NCBI GenBank assembly: GCA_036489975.1
Contig: DASXES010000024.1
Location: 109,713 to 173,712, forward strand
Length of the DNA: 64,000 bases
Origin: Roseiarcus sp036489975
GTDB taxonomy: Bacteria > Pseudomonadota > Alphaproteobacteria > Rhizobiales > Beijerinckiaceae
Direction: 5' to 3'
Both the position numbers and the translations under genes were made by a program. The notes under the pieces were generated by a model. That model was not told where the DNA came from. It made no database searches and saw only the letters and a list, made by a program, of their open reading frames with translations. Of the stretch, positions 1-7,550 are shown in pieces. The first letter of the stretch is position 1, and every line of letters begins with the position of its first letter.

Positions 1-118
1 CCTCGCGACGGGAAGCTCACGAAGACCCCGCCGTTAACGAGTCGGTTTCTCGCGATAACAATGGGTTGCGGCGCCATTCGCGAGCCCCTGCCCGGACAGG
101 CGCGATCGAGAGGACGCC

Positions 119-313
119 CTATCCGCGGCGCATCGTCCAGACTTCGCCGCTCATGTCGATAAGATGAAAGCCACGCCTGGCCAGTTCGCTCATCGTCGTG
201 ACGTCGTGGCGGTGGACGGCGGCCGTCGCCTGAGGCGGCGCGTCCCGGATGCGATCCAGATTGCCGGCATGGTAATAATCGGAGCGGTCGCTGTCGTCGC
301 TAGGTTCGCTCAT
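119..313 (-). CDS. small hypothetical protein (64 aa)
   Basis: I do not recognise this protein. It is a short acidic to neutral polypeptide starting MSEPSDDSDRSDYYHAG and ending SGEVWTMRRG. It has no membrane segment, signal peptide or cysteines. The start chosen is the internal ATG at 313, because a GGAGG sequence lies about 11 bases upstream; the open frame itself continues to 403. It sits alone at the window edge, on the minus strand, next to a long non-coding stretch. Its plausible composition is the only support, so it may not be expressed. Confidence 0.35.
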   Translation of the reverse strand: MSEPSDDSDRSDYYHAGNLDRIRDAPPQATAAVHRHDVTTMSELARRGFHLIDMSGEVWTMRRG

Positions 314-925
314 GCGCGCTAAATCCTCCACTCCTGCCTCCATCTCACGACTGCATAGCCTAAGCCGCCGAGCCCATAAGAGCGAATGCCGGCAAACGGC
401 CATGAACGCCAGTCAATACGCTTGTATTCGCCTGCGATTATTGTTAAGAATATCGACTTTTCAATGAGTTACAAGCAGACTTTGCCTGCTTCATATCTCA
501 TTCCCGTGCCCCTCGCTGTCTCGCCTCCTCTATGCATTGATCGCATATCTCGATGCCTCGCAGTCTCCGCCGTCCTCGGCGCCGCAAGCTTCATTGACTA
601 AAATACATCATACATTCGATTTTGATTCCCGGAAAGATTTTGTCGAAAAATCTTCCCGTCAACGGTAACGCTGGAGCGCCGCCGTTTGGCGACCAACCGC
701 CGGTTCAGGAATTCGGTTCACCGGCGACTGATAGCAGGTCTTGCTGCACTGCACAATCACATGCTGCTATGCACAAATCGCCGACCCGCAACGCGCAAGC
801 CCTACGCAACCGCGAGCGCGCCTCGGATTTCTCCAAAAGCGCGCGGGCCGGCGCTGCGTCGAAAAAAGGGGGCCATTTTCGCGAAAAGCCCACGAAATCG
901 CGGAATCGAGAGCCCCCGGGGGCCT
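314..925. other. gene-free stretch with one copy of a 30-bp imperfect repeat
   Basis: No convincing gene is seen. The first half (about 420-620) is clearly more AT-rich than the rest of the window. Positions 621-650 carry a sequence that recurs with 24 of 30 bases identical at 1191-1220, on the other side of the small HTH gene. Open frames here have alanine/arginine/proline-rich shadow composition. Confidence 0.5.
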
Positions 926-1220
926 CTAGGGATCGAGCCCGCGCCGGGCGAAAGCCTCGGCCACCAGTTCGCGCGCGCGGCGCGGCGCCAGGCCCTCATC
1001 CGCAGCGACCTCGGCCAGGGTCGACCCAGTTGCCAGACGTTCCAGCATGCGCGCCCCGCGCAACGCCATGTCATGGGGAGAAGGACGCCACTCGGCGCCT
1101 GCCCCACCGCCAGTTTCCGCTCCCTCGCCTGCCCGCGCCATCCCCGGCCTCCAGTGCGTTCCGCGATTCTAAACACAAAATATCAAGAATTGTGATTCGC
1201 GGAAAGAAATTGTCGGTAAA
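621..1220 (+). repeat. imperfect 30-bp direct repeats (621-650 and 1191-1220)
   Basis: The two copies share the core TGATTC(C/G)CGGAAAGA and then TTGTCG, in the same orientation and about 570 bp apart, with 24 of 30 positions identical by direct comparison. They bracket the small HTH-like gene. No function is known to me. Confidence 0.5.
926..1141 (-). CDS. small helix-turn-helix-like protein (71 aa)
   Basis: The C-terminal 45 residues (LERLATGSTLAEVAADEG followed by RRARELVAEAFARRG) have the pattern of a short helix-turn-helix. Small HTH-like proteins of this kind, with a 'LAEIAAAEGL..RRVR' core, occur in Rhizobiales as uncharacterised families. The N-terminal 24 residues are low-complexity and the real start may be the ATG at 1069 (MALRGARMLERL). 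A DNA-binding role is inference from the HTH pattern. It lies alone between two imperfect 30-bp repeats. Confidence 0.5.
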   Translation of the reverse strand: MARAGEGAETGGGAGAEWRPSPHDMALRGARMLERLATGSTLAEVAADEGLAPRRARELVAEAFARRGLDP

Positions 1221-1386
1221 GTTTTGTGTCGGCCGCCCCGCTCCCGGCTTCCGTCATCATTAACATGTAGAATAGGTTTAAATTGTTCGCCGTCAAGCGC
1301 CGTGAGAAGCCCGGTTATCCGCGCTTTTTGCCACCGCATCGGCAGCGCAAGCCCGGGAGGCGGCCTCTCCGGAGGACGGTCTTGAC

Positions 1387-1608
1387 CTAATCCTCTGACC
1401 TGAGCTGGAACCAGACAATCGCGATGGCGAACAGCGCAAGCGCGACGAGCAGCGAGCCAAGCGCGTGCGTGAGGTGCACATGATCGGAGCCGGCCTCAAA
1501 CCCGGGAAGGAACCTGGGAAGGCCGCCGGCAGGCGTCATCCAGTAGACAAGCGCGATGGCGATGAATACGAGGCCGAAAATGACAAGGATGATAGACACC
1601 GCCACCAT
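1387..1608 (-). CDS. small two-helix inner-membrane protein (73 aa)
   Basis: Two hydrophobic segments are obvious: residues about 4-24 (VSIILVIFGLVFIAIALVYW) and about 48-67 (LGSLLVALALFAIAIVWF), joined by a short polar loop containing PAGGLPRFLPGF and HVHLTHALG. This is the topology of a small integral membrane protein with both ends on the same side. I do not recognise a named family. The hydrophobic pattern and clean termination (FQLRSED) make it a real gene rather than a shadow. It lies 63 bp downstream of the DUF1330 gene and could be co-transcribed with it. Confidence 0.65.
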   Translation of the reverse strand: MVAVSIILVIFGLVFIAIALVYWMTPAGGLPRFLPGFEAGSDHVHLTHALGSLLVALALFAIAIVWFQLRSED

Positions 1609-1671
1609 GGCGCGGCTCTAGCCGACGCACAGGCTTGCAGCAAGGGCTTAACCCCCTGGTCCGCGTGGTTT

Positions 1672-2088
1672 TCAGCCAAAACCGGCGCCAATCGGGCCCG
1701 GCGCCAGGCGAATGAGCCGCGAATCCTCGACCGCCGCCTGCCGGTGCTTGACCGCTTCGCGATAGGCGGGGTCGCGGATCATCGCGACGAAAGCCGCGAC
1801 GCTCGGGTACTGAGCGATGAAGCAGAGATCCCAACGCTCTTCGCGAGGTCCGATCAGCGTCTGTTCAAACCGGCCGCGCCAGACGATCGATCCGCCGAGG
1901 CGCGAAAACACCGGCTCACTTTCGCGCCCGTAAGACCCATAGGCCTCGGCGCCCGTCGCCTCGCGTCCGTCCGGATAAGCGGCGCGGGCGCGCAATCTGA
2001 CCAGATTGAGCATATGGATCGGGCCGGGCCGGTCGTCGGCGTGAAAGGCGGCGAAAGCGTCTTTGGTCGGATCGATGTGGTTGGTCAT
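1672..2088 (-). CDS. DUF1330 family protein
   Basis: A protein of about 138 residues with the DUF1330 hallmarks: an N-terminal HMLNLVRLR strand, a GxEAYGSYGRESEPVFSRLGG segment, then an IxWRGRFEQTLIG strand and an FIAQYPSVAAF segment. DUF1330 proteins adopt a dimeric alpha/beta-barrel (ferredoxin-like) fold; their biochemical function is not established. The second ATG (2088) is preferred over 2094 because GAGG then has a normal spacing. It is on the minus strand, downstream of the TadE/G-like gene and upstream of the small membrane protein. Confidence 0.8.
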   Translation of the reverse strand: MTNHIDPTKDAFAAFHADDRPGPIHMLNLVRLRARAAYPDGREATGAEAYGSYGRESEPVFSRLGGSIVWRGRFEQTLIGPREERWDLCFIAQYPSVAAFVAMIRDPAYREAVKHRQAAVEDSRLIRLAPGPIGAGFG

Positions 2089-2193
2089 GCGCATGCCTCA
2101 ACTCGGCGAGCCGCCCACCCATGCGCCGCCGAGCCTCCGAGCTATAGCGGACTTGATCCTGACCCCAAACCAAAAGCGTTGGAAACACAGCGC

Positions 2194-2667
2194 TCAGCGG
2201 CGAGCCGTTGGACGGGAATCGGCGACCCACGCGGGCGAGATGGCGGAGGCGTCGACGCTGATCTTGTCATAGCCGAGCGCGGAACCGAAATTGCTCGGCG
2301 CCACGCCCGCGTAGTCGACAATCGCCGTGACCGCGGCGGCGCCGCTGCTCAGTGCAAGCGTCGGTGTCCCGGCCGCGCCGCGCGGAGCGTGACGAACAAA
2401 AGCGGCCGCGGCGACCCGGGCGGCGCCGCTCTCGCCGGCGCGGTCGGGCTGGCGCGCAAGCGCCTCGGCCACGGCGACGGAGGCGGCGTCCGCGGCGAGT
2501 TGGACGCGGGTCCTGAAGCGCGACACGCTCGCATAGTCGGCCGCCACCGCAAGCGCGAGCACGACAAGCGGCATGGCCGCGGCGCAGGCGACCGGGCCGC
2601 CGCCTTCGGCGCGCCGACGAGCCAACAGGCGGGCGATCCGTCCGGCCGACGCCCGTCCAAAGGTCAT
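2194..2667 (-). CDS. TadE/TadG-like pilus-assembly protein (157 aa)
   Basis: The N-terminal 30 residues are basic, followed by a hydrophobic helix (residues about 26-46, CAAAMPLVVLALAVAADYAS) and then the typical TadE/G continuation SRFRTRVQLAADAASVAVAEAL, an N-terminal 'putative Flp pilus-assembly' signature. The remaining ~90 residues are extracytoplasmic with no recognisable von Willebrand domain, so it is shorter than full TadG. No other tad genes are nearby, so this is an isolated copy. A perfect EcfG-type promoter lies 55-79 bp upstream of the start (2722-2746), suggesting control by the general stress response. Confidence 0.75.
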   Translation of the reverse strand: MTFGRASAGRIARLLARRRAEGGGPVACAAAMPLVVLALAVAADYASVSRFRTRVQLAADAASVAVAEALARQPDRAGESGAARVAAAAFVRHAPRGAAGTPTLALSSGAAAVTAIVDYAGVAPSNFGSALGYDKISVDASAISPAWVADSRPTARR

Positions 2668-2721
2668 GATCGATCTCCTCAGCCAGGCGCACGAGAAGCC
2701 CGGCGTCGGCCCCCGCTGCTC

Positions 2722-2746
2722 AACGAGGCACGAGCCGGCTGGTTCC
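2722..2746 (-). promoter_or_regulatory. EcfG-type (general stress) promoter for the TadE/G-like gene
   Basis: Read on the minus strand, GGAAC (2746-2742), a 16-base spacer and CGTT (2725-2722) match exactly the alphaproteobacterial EcfG consensus GGAAC-N16/17-CGTT. The ATG of the downstream gene is at 2667, leaving a leader of roughly 45 bases. A second perfect match occurs upstream of the DUF892 gene. Confidence 0.65.
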
Positions 2747-2947
2747 GCTTCGAGTATAGGACCGGAGATTATCCAATTGATTGAGGAAGATGGTAAAGTA
2801 GAGCGCGAGAAAAAAGCGCGACGCGGTTAGATGTTTGGCAACGATGCTTGGCCGTCGGCTGATACCCGGTTTATTTGAGCGCGACTTGATCCGCGCTTCG
2901 ATCCGCGCAACGGCGCGGGCGCGGGATTCGCGCTTCGGCCATGAAGG

Positions 2948-2969
2948 CGATGATCGGTTCCGATCATCG
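2948..2969. repeat. perfect 10-bp inverted repeat with TT centre
   Basis: CGATGATCGG (2948-2957) and CCGATCATCG (2960-2969) are perfect inverted copies separated by TT. This could be an operator for a dimeric regulator or a hairpin. There is no adjacent U-tract, so a terminator is unlikely. Confidence 0.6.
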
Positions 2970-3190
2970 AGTCCGGGTATGAGGCGTTGGCGGCGTCGAT
3001 GGGCTGGCGCAGACCTGACCTGACCTTGCGGGCCAACCGCGGCGGCGTCTCGCGCGACACCGCATTCCGATATTTGGCCCATATCTGGGTTGATATTATT
3101 TCGTAACGTCTATAGAATAAGTTATCTTAATTGCCGGTCTCGTTGAAGACCTTCCGGCGCCCTGGTCCGGCTTGACCCCGGCTGTCGCAT

Positions 3191-3226
3191 GATTTTGGCG
3201 GAACGATTTTGGCGGAACGAACCCAA
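3191..3226 (+). repeat. tandem 14-bp repeat and dispersed 20-bp motif, copy 1
   Basis: GATTTTGGCGGAAC occurs twice in tandem (3191-3204, 3205-3218). The second copy continues as TTTTGGCGGAACGAACCCAA (3207-3226), which recurs with 19 of 20 bases identical at 45731-45750, also between genes. Confidence 0.6.
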
Positions 3227-3336
3227 ATGCGGCCCCGCCCGAACGATTACGGAGGGATTGCTCGACGAGAAGCGTCCCCGTTCACCCTTCATACCGCGCA
3301 ACGATGAGCGCCTTGCCGAGGCGCTGAGCTAGAGTC

Positions 3337-4116
3337 ATGCAGATGACCGACTGGAACCCGATTCTCTATTCGAAGTTCGAGGCCGAGCGGATGCGCGCGG
3401 CGCGCGATCTGCTGGCGCGCATCCCGCTCGACTCGGCGCGGCTCGTCTACGATCTGGGCTGCGGCCCCGGTAACAGCGCGGAACTGCTGCTTCGCCGCTT
3501 TCCGGACGCGAGAATCATTGGCCTCGACACTTCGGACGCAATGCTCGCCCATGCGCGGCTTCGCGCGCCGCGGGCTCAGTTCTCTAAGCAGGACGTCGCA
3601 GACTGGTCGCCCGAGGATCAGCCGGACCTCATCTTCGCCAACGCGGTCCTGCAATTTCTGCCCGATCACCACCGGCTCTTTCCGCGCCTGATGTCGTATC
3701 TTGCTCCGGGCGGGACGTTGGCGGCGCAGATGCCGAACACGGCGCGGGAATCCTCGCACGCGTTGATGCGTATGGTCGCCGCGGAAGGACCCTGGTCGTC
3801 GCGCCTTGTGCCGATCGCCAAAACGCAGCCTCTCATCGCTGGCTATGAAGATTACTACGACTGGCTGCGCACGGGCGCCTCGCAGGTCGACATCTGGATG
3901 ACGACCTACGTCCATCCGCTCGACGGGCCGCAGAGTATCGCCGACTGGTTCGCAGGCTCGAACCTGCAGCCGTTTCTGGAGCAGCTCGGCGATGACGAGC
4001 GCTGCGAGTTTCTCGCCCGCTACCGCGCTGGCCTCAGGGAGGCGTACCCTGCCCAGCCCGACGGCAGAACCCTGTTCGCCTATCCGCGGCTATTCGTCAT
4101 CGCGGTCAAGGCCTGA
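3337..4116 (+). CDS. tam: trans-aconitate 2-methyltransferase
   Basis: Class I SAM-dependent methyltransferase of the Tam family, which methylates trans-aconitate, a spontaneous inhibitor formed from the TCA-cycle intermediate cis-aconitate. The family-typical start DWNPILYSKFEAERMRAARD is followed by SAM motif I VYDLGCGPGNS (residues about 37-47), the acidic motif II IGLDTS, and the motif IANAVLQFLPDH. The C-terminal half (YYDWLR, VDIWMTTYVH, GLREAYP) matches Tam length and order (259 aa, usual ~255). It stands alone on the plus strand with a long upstream gap. An in-frame ATG six bases downstream is an equally possible start. Confidence 0.9.
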   Translation: MQMTDWNPILYSKFEAERMRAARDLLARIPLDSARLVYDLGCGPGNSAELLLRRFPDARIIGLDTSDAMLAHARLRAPRAQFSKQDVADWSPEDQPDLIFANAVLQFLPDHHRLFPRLMSYLAPGGTLAAQMPNTARESSHALMRMVAAEGPWSSRLVPIAKTQPLIAGYEDYYDWLRTGASQVDIWMTTYVHPLDGPQSIADWFAGSNLQPFLEQLGDDERCEFLARYRAGLREAYPAQPDGRTLFAYPRLFVIAVKA

Positions 4117-4321
4117 GGTCCGAGGCGCGCTTTGCTAACGTCAAAGTTTATCCATCTCGGTGAGGCGCGCTTCACTACCCCTACGTAAAGCTCGATTTTC
4201 GAGCGCCGGATTAACCCCCGGAACGCGATCGCGAGCTAGGCTTCGCCCAACGGACCAAGTTTCCGTCAGCCGCATGATGAGCGGCAGAGATGCTGCATGA
4301 TGAGCGGCGGGGACAAAGCGA

Positions 4322-5746
4322 ATGGCTGAACGCAGCGTGTCGTTCGACGGAGTCGCGGCTTGCGCCGCCGCGCGGGGCTTCGAGCCCCCGGAATCCGCCT
4401 TCGATGCGGCGCTCCTGCGCGAACAGTACCGCGCCCTGGCGCGTCTCGGCCCCTACGTCCACGGGATTATCATTCTTGCCGCTCTGGCCTTTTTCTGCGC
4501 AACCAGACCGACGGGCCTGCTCCTCGTCGTCTTGCCCGCAGCGCTGATCGCGGTGTCTGCATTTCGGCTCGTCTGCTGGTTCAGGGCGCGCGCCGGCGTG
4601 GAGTTCGAGGCGCTCGACCGCATCCGGCGCAAGGTCCGTGTCGCAAGCCTTCTCGGGCCCGCGCTGACGTTGGCGGTGGCCCTGACAATGGCGATATCGA
4701 CGTGGCGGGACGATGTGGCCGAATTCGCGGCGACGCTTCTCGCGGTCTGGGTCATCGCCGCCGTTTGCGCGATCTGCCTCAACAGGATCGCGAGCGAGGC
4801 GAATGTCATCGTCATTGCGGCGACAGGCCCTCTCGTGGTCGCGTTCCTGGCCCGTGGGGCGGAACTGACGCTCGGGCTTGCAGCTCTGGTCGCCGTCGCC
4901 GCCTGTTTCATCATCCGTATGCTCGACGAGCACTTTCGCATGTTCGCCGAAATTGTGCGGTCGCGGTTCATAATCGCCGAAAGACAGCGCGTGGCCGAGG
5001 AGGCGCGGCTGGCGGCGATAACCATCGCGCTCACCGACGATCTGACCGGCCTTCCGAACCGCCGCTGCTTCCACGGCCTCCTCGCCGACAAGATCAGGAC
5101 GGCGACGCAGACCGGCGAGCCCTTCGCGTTGGGTCTGATTGACCTCGACGGCTTCAAGCCCATCAACGATGCTCACGGGCATCCAGTCGGAGACGAAATC
5201 TTGCGGCAGGTCGGCGATCGGCTCGCCAGGGCGATGGACGGGCGCGGCTCAGCCGCCAGGATTGGCGGCGACGAATTCGCTATCATCTGTGACGTGATTG
5301 GCGGTCGCGATGAGGCTGTCGCGCTTGGAGAGGAAATCCAGTCGGTCTTCGCGACGCCCTTCGCCATTCAGCCGCTCAACCTTCGTCTGACCTCCGCCTG
5401 CGGCCTTGCGCTCTTTCCCTCCTCGTCCGTCGAGCCGAACGACCTCGTGCGCGTGACGGACGCCGCGCTCTACCGCGCAAAGGCGATCGGACGCGGCGGC
5501 GCCGTCGTGTTCGATGCAAGAGCCGCAAGCGCAGCCGGCGCCAGATTCGAAGACGCCCTCGAACGCCCGATCTTCGAATCGGAGATAGAGCGCGCTGTCA
5601 GTCGAACTCGTTTCGCCAGGCGGCTGCGATCGGCGAAAAATGGCCAGGCGCCGGCCCTGGAGCCCTCTATCGGTCAACCCGTATTGACGGGGACGCTCAG
5701 CTTGGGCGCTTTTGCAGAGCGGAGAGTCGATCAGGTTTCGCGGTAA
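4322..5746 (+). CDS. membrane-anchored GGDEF diguanylate cyclase
   Basis: The N-terminal ~210 residues hold about six hydrophobic segments (e.g. GIIILAALAFF, LLLVVLPAALIAVSAF, ALTLAVALTMAI, LLAVWVIAAVCAICL). The cytoplasmic GGDEF domain starts with LTDDLTGLPNRR at residue 237. The active-site signature is intact, IGGDEFAI, with GGDEF at residues 315-319, and the metal site in GLIDLDGFKPIND is present, so synthesis of cyclic di-GMP from two GTP is expected. No canonical RxxD inhibitory site sits five residues before GGDEF; the nearest RAMD is eight residues away. No EAL domain is attached. What the membrane part senses is unknown. It is a single gene with no evident operon partner. Confidence 0.88.
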   Translation: MAERSVSFDGVAACAAARGFEPPESAFDAALLREQYRALARLGPYVHGIIILAALAFFCATRPTGLLLVVLPAALIAVSAFRLVCWFRARAGVEFEALDRIRRKVRVASLLGPALTLAVALTMAISTWRDDVAEFAATLLAVWVIAAVCAICLNRIASEANVIVIAATGPLVVAFLARGAELTLGLAALVAVAACFIIRMLDEHFRMFAEIVRSRFIIAERQRVAEEARLAAITIALTDDLTGLPNRRCFHGLLADKIRTATQTGEPFALGLIDLDGFKPINDAHGHPVGDEILRQVGDRLARAMDGRGSAARIGGDEFAIICDVIGGRDEAVALGEEIQSVFATPFAIQPLNLRLTSACGLALFPSSSVEPNDLVRVTDAALYRAKAIGRGGAVVFDARAASAAGARFEDALERPIFESEIERAVSRTRFARRLRSAKNGQAPALEPSIGQPVLTGTLSLGAFAERRVDQVSR

Positions 5747-5904
5747 AGACATAGCCTCGGCGCGAACCGACTTCACCATCTTCAGATCTTCGGGTCCGCA
5801 GGCGCGTAGTTGGCCCGCGTCCGTGAGCGGCGTACAAAGGCCGTGCGTGGTGAACGTCCCGGGGTTTCTCCAGGACCAGTGTCTCAACCGCGAAGGGAGG
5901 GCGC

Positions 5905-6834
5905 GTGGCGAACGGCATCCATCATGTGACGAGCATCGCTGGCCTGGCGCGCCGCAACCTCGATTTCTACACGCGCGCGCTCGGTTTGCGCCTCGTAAAG
6001 AAGACGGTCAATTTCGACGATCCAGGCTCCTATCACCTTTATTACGGCGACGCGGCTGGCCATCCGGGCACGATCTTGACCTTCTTCCCCTGGGAGGGCG
6101 CCGCGCCCGGACGGCTCGGGATCGGGGAAGCGCAGGAGACTGTCTTCAGCGTCCCGGAAGGCTCGATCGGCTTCTGGACCCAGCGCCTGGTCGAGGAGGG
6201 TGTCGCCCACGACGCGCCCGCCAAGCGGTTCGGCGCCACGACGGTCGCCTTCAAGGATCAAGACGGGATCCGCCTGGCTCTGACCGGCGTCAAGGGCGTC
6301 GAGCGCATGCCTGGATGGAGCGCGGGCGGCGTGCCAGCGGAACATTCCATTCGCGGCTTCCACAGCGTGAGCCTCCTCTTGGCTGAAGCCGCCCCGACCG
6401 CCGCTGTTCTGACCGACGTTTTCGGCTTCGCCGCCAGCGGAAGCGAGGGGCCGACGCAACGCTTTCAGGCGCCGGGCGTGGACGTCGGCGCAATCATCGA
6501 TCTCAGGACAGCGGGCGAATTCCTCCCCGCGCGCCAAGGGGCGGGATCGGTTCACCACATCGCTTTTCGGGCGGCGGACGACGCGGAGCAGGCGGCAATG
6601 GTTCGCAAGCTCAGCCAGGATCATCACCTGCAAACCACCGAGCAGAAGGACCGCAACTACTTTCGTTCGGTCTATTTCCGCGAGCCCGGCCGGGTGCTGT
6701 TCGAAATCGCCACCGATCCGCCCGGCTTCGCCGTCGACGAACCGCCCGATTCGCTCGGGGAAGCGCTGAAACTGCCGCCATTCCTGGAGAGCCGCCGCGC
6801 GGCGATCGAAGCCGCGCTGCCGAAGCTCGATTAG
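5905..6834 (+). CDS. ring-cleaving dioxygenase of the VOC superfamily (MhqO/MhqA type)
   Basis: Two-module VOC protein of 309 residues. Module 1 starts GIHHVTSIAGLARRNLDFYTRALG, and module 2 has FHSVSLLLAEA and then VHHIAFRA. Likely metal ligands are His6/7, the His217-His218 pair and Glu267 in VLFEIATDPPG. Relatives in Bacillus (MhqA/MhqO) act on hydroquinone-type compounds, so a role in degradation or detoxification of quinols is inferred. The GTG start at 5905 is preceded by a purine-rich GAAGGGAGGGC. The alpha/beta hydrolase 48 bp downstream parallels the MhqO-MhqD pairing, supporting a common aromatic/quinone detoxification unit. Confidence 0.85.
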   Translation: MANGIHHVTSIAGLARRNLDFYTRALGLRLVKKTVNFDDPGSYHLYYGDAAGHPGTILTFFPWEGAAPGRLGIGEAQETVFSVPEGSIGFWTQRLVEEGVAHDAPAKRFGATTVAFKDQDGIRLALTGVKGVERMPGWSAGGVPAEHSIRGFHSVSLLLAEAAPTAAVLTDVFGFAASGSEGPTQRFQAPGVDVGAIIDLRTAGEFLPARQGAGSVHHIAFRAADDAEQAAMVRKLSQDHHLQTTEQKDRNYFRSVYFREPGRVLFEIATDPPGFAVDEPPDSLGEALKLPPFLESRRAAIEAALPKLD

Positions 6835-6881
6835 CGCAGGAGACGAACGTTGCAATTCCCGACGCGCGCGGCAAGCCGGTG

Positions 6882-7523
6882 ATGGCGCCCGAGCTATCCT
6901 ATATTCATCGCTTCGAGCCCGGCGCCAACCCGACGCTCCCGCCGCTTCTCCTTCTCCATGGCACGGGCGGCGACGAGAATGACCTGGCGCCGCTTGGCCA
7001 CGAGATCGCACCGGGGGCGGCGCTTCTTGCGCCTCGCGGAAATGTGCTCGAAGGCGCCATGCCCCGCTTCTTCCGGCGCTTTCGCGAAGGTCTGTTCGAC
7101 GAGGAGGATGTGCGGCGCCGAGCGGGCGAACTCGCCGATTTTGTCGGTGAAGCGCGCCGCGCTTACGGCCTCGCTCAGCCCTTCGCAATCGGCTATTCGA
7201 ACGGCGCGAACATCGCCGCGGCGGTTCTGCTGTTGCATCCGAAAGCTCTTGCGGGCGCGATCCTCATGCGCGCCATGGCGCCGCTGACTGAGCCGCCGGC
7301 GCCGGACCTTTCGGGCGTCCCGGTGCTGATCCTCTCCGGATTGAACGATCCTATCGTCCCGCGGTCCACCGCGGAGAAGCTGGCGGCGGCGCTCCTCGCG
7401 GCGGGCGCGCGCGTCGAACGCGATGACTTGCCGGCGTCCCATGGGCTGACACAGGCCGATGTGACGAAGGCCCGAGCGTTCTACGCCCGGGAAGCGGCGC
7501 ATCGGTTCGGCGGAGGGACATGA
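6882..7523 (+). CDS. alpha/beta hydrolase (phospholipase/carboxylesterase family, MhqD-like)
   Basis: About 213 residues with the carboxylesterase/phospholipase plan: oxyanion strand LLLLHGTGGDEND, nucleophile elbow GYSNGANIAA (Ser near residue 106), acid in LSGLNDPIVP and the catalytic His in ASHGLTQAD. It follows the ring-cleaving dioxygenase by ~48 bp on the same strand; MhqD-type hydrolases commonly accompany MhqO/MhqA and are tied to quinone stress. Substrate is not determinable from sequence. Either GTG 6879 or ATG 6882 could be the start; neither has a strong Shine-Dalgarno sequence, suggesting translational coupling. Confidence 0.85.
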   Translation: MAPELSYIHRFEPGANPTLPPLLLLHGTGGDENDLAPLGHEIAPGAALLAPRGNVLEGAMPRFFRRFREGLFDEEDVRRRAGELADFVGEARRAYGLAQPFAIGYSNGANIAAAVLLLHPKALAGAILMRAMAPLTEPPAPDLSGVPVLILSGLNDPIVPRSTAEKLAAALLAAGARVERDDLPASHGLTQADVTKARAFYAREAAHRFGGGT

Positions 7524-7550
7524 GAACTGGCGACGGAACTCCCGTCGGCG

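Larger units (their letters stand above)
2747..3336. other. gene-free stretch with palindrome and short repeats
   Basis: No supported gene. It contains a hairpin/operator-like palindrome (2948-2969), an AT-rich patch (about 3070-3130) and a 14-bp tandem repeat followed by a motif recurring at 45.7 kb. Confidence 0.5.

Noticed and set aside
3198..3222. GAAC repeats as a LexA box
   Set aside because: Alphaproteobacterial LexA sites have GAAC-N7-GAAC; here the spacing is ten bases.
5884..7188. 434-residue minus-strand frame opposite the dioxygenase and hydrolase
   Set aside because: Mirror of two recognised genes; no family resemblance.
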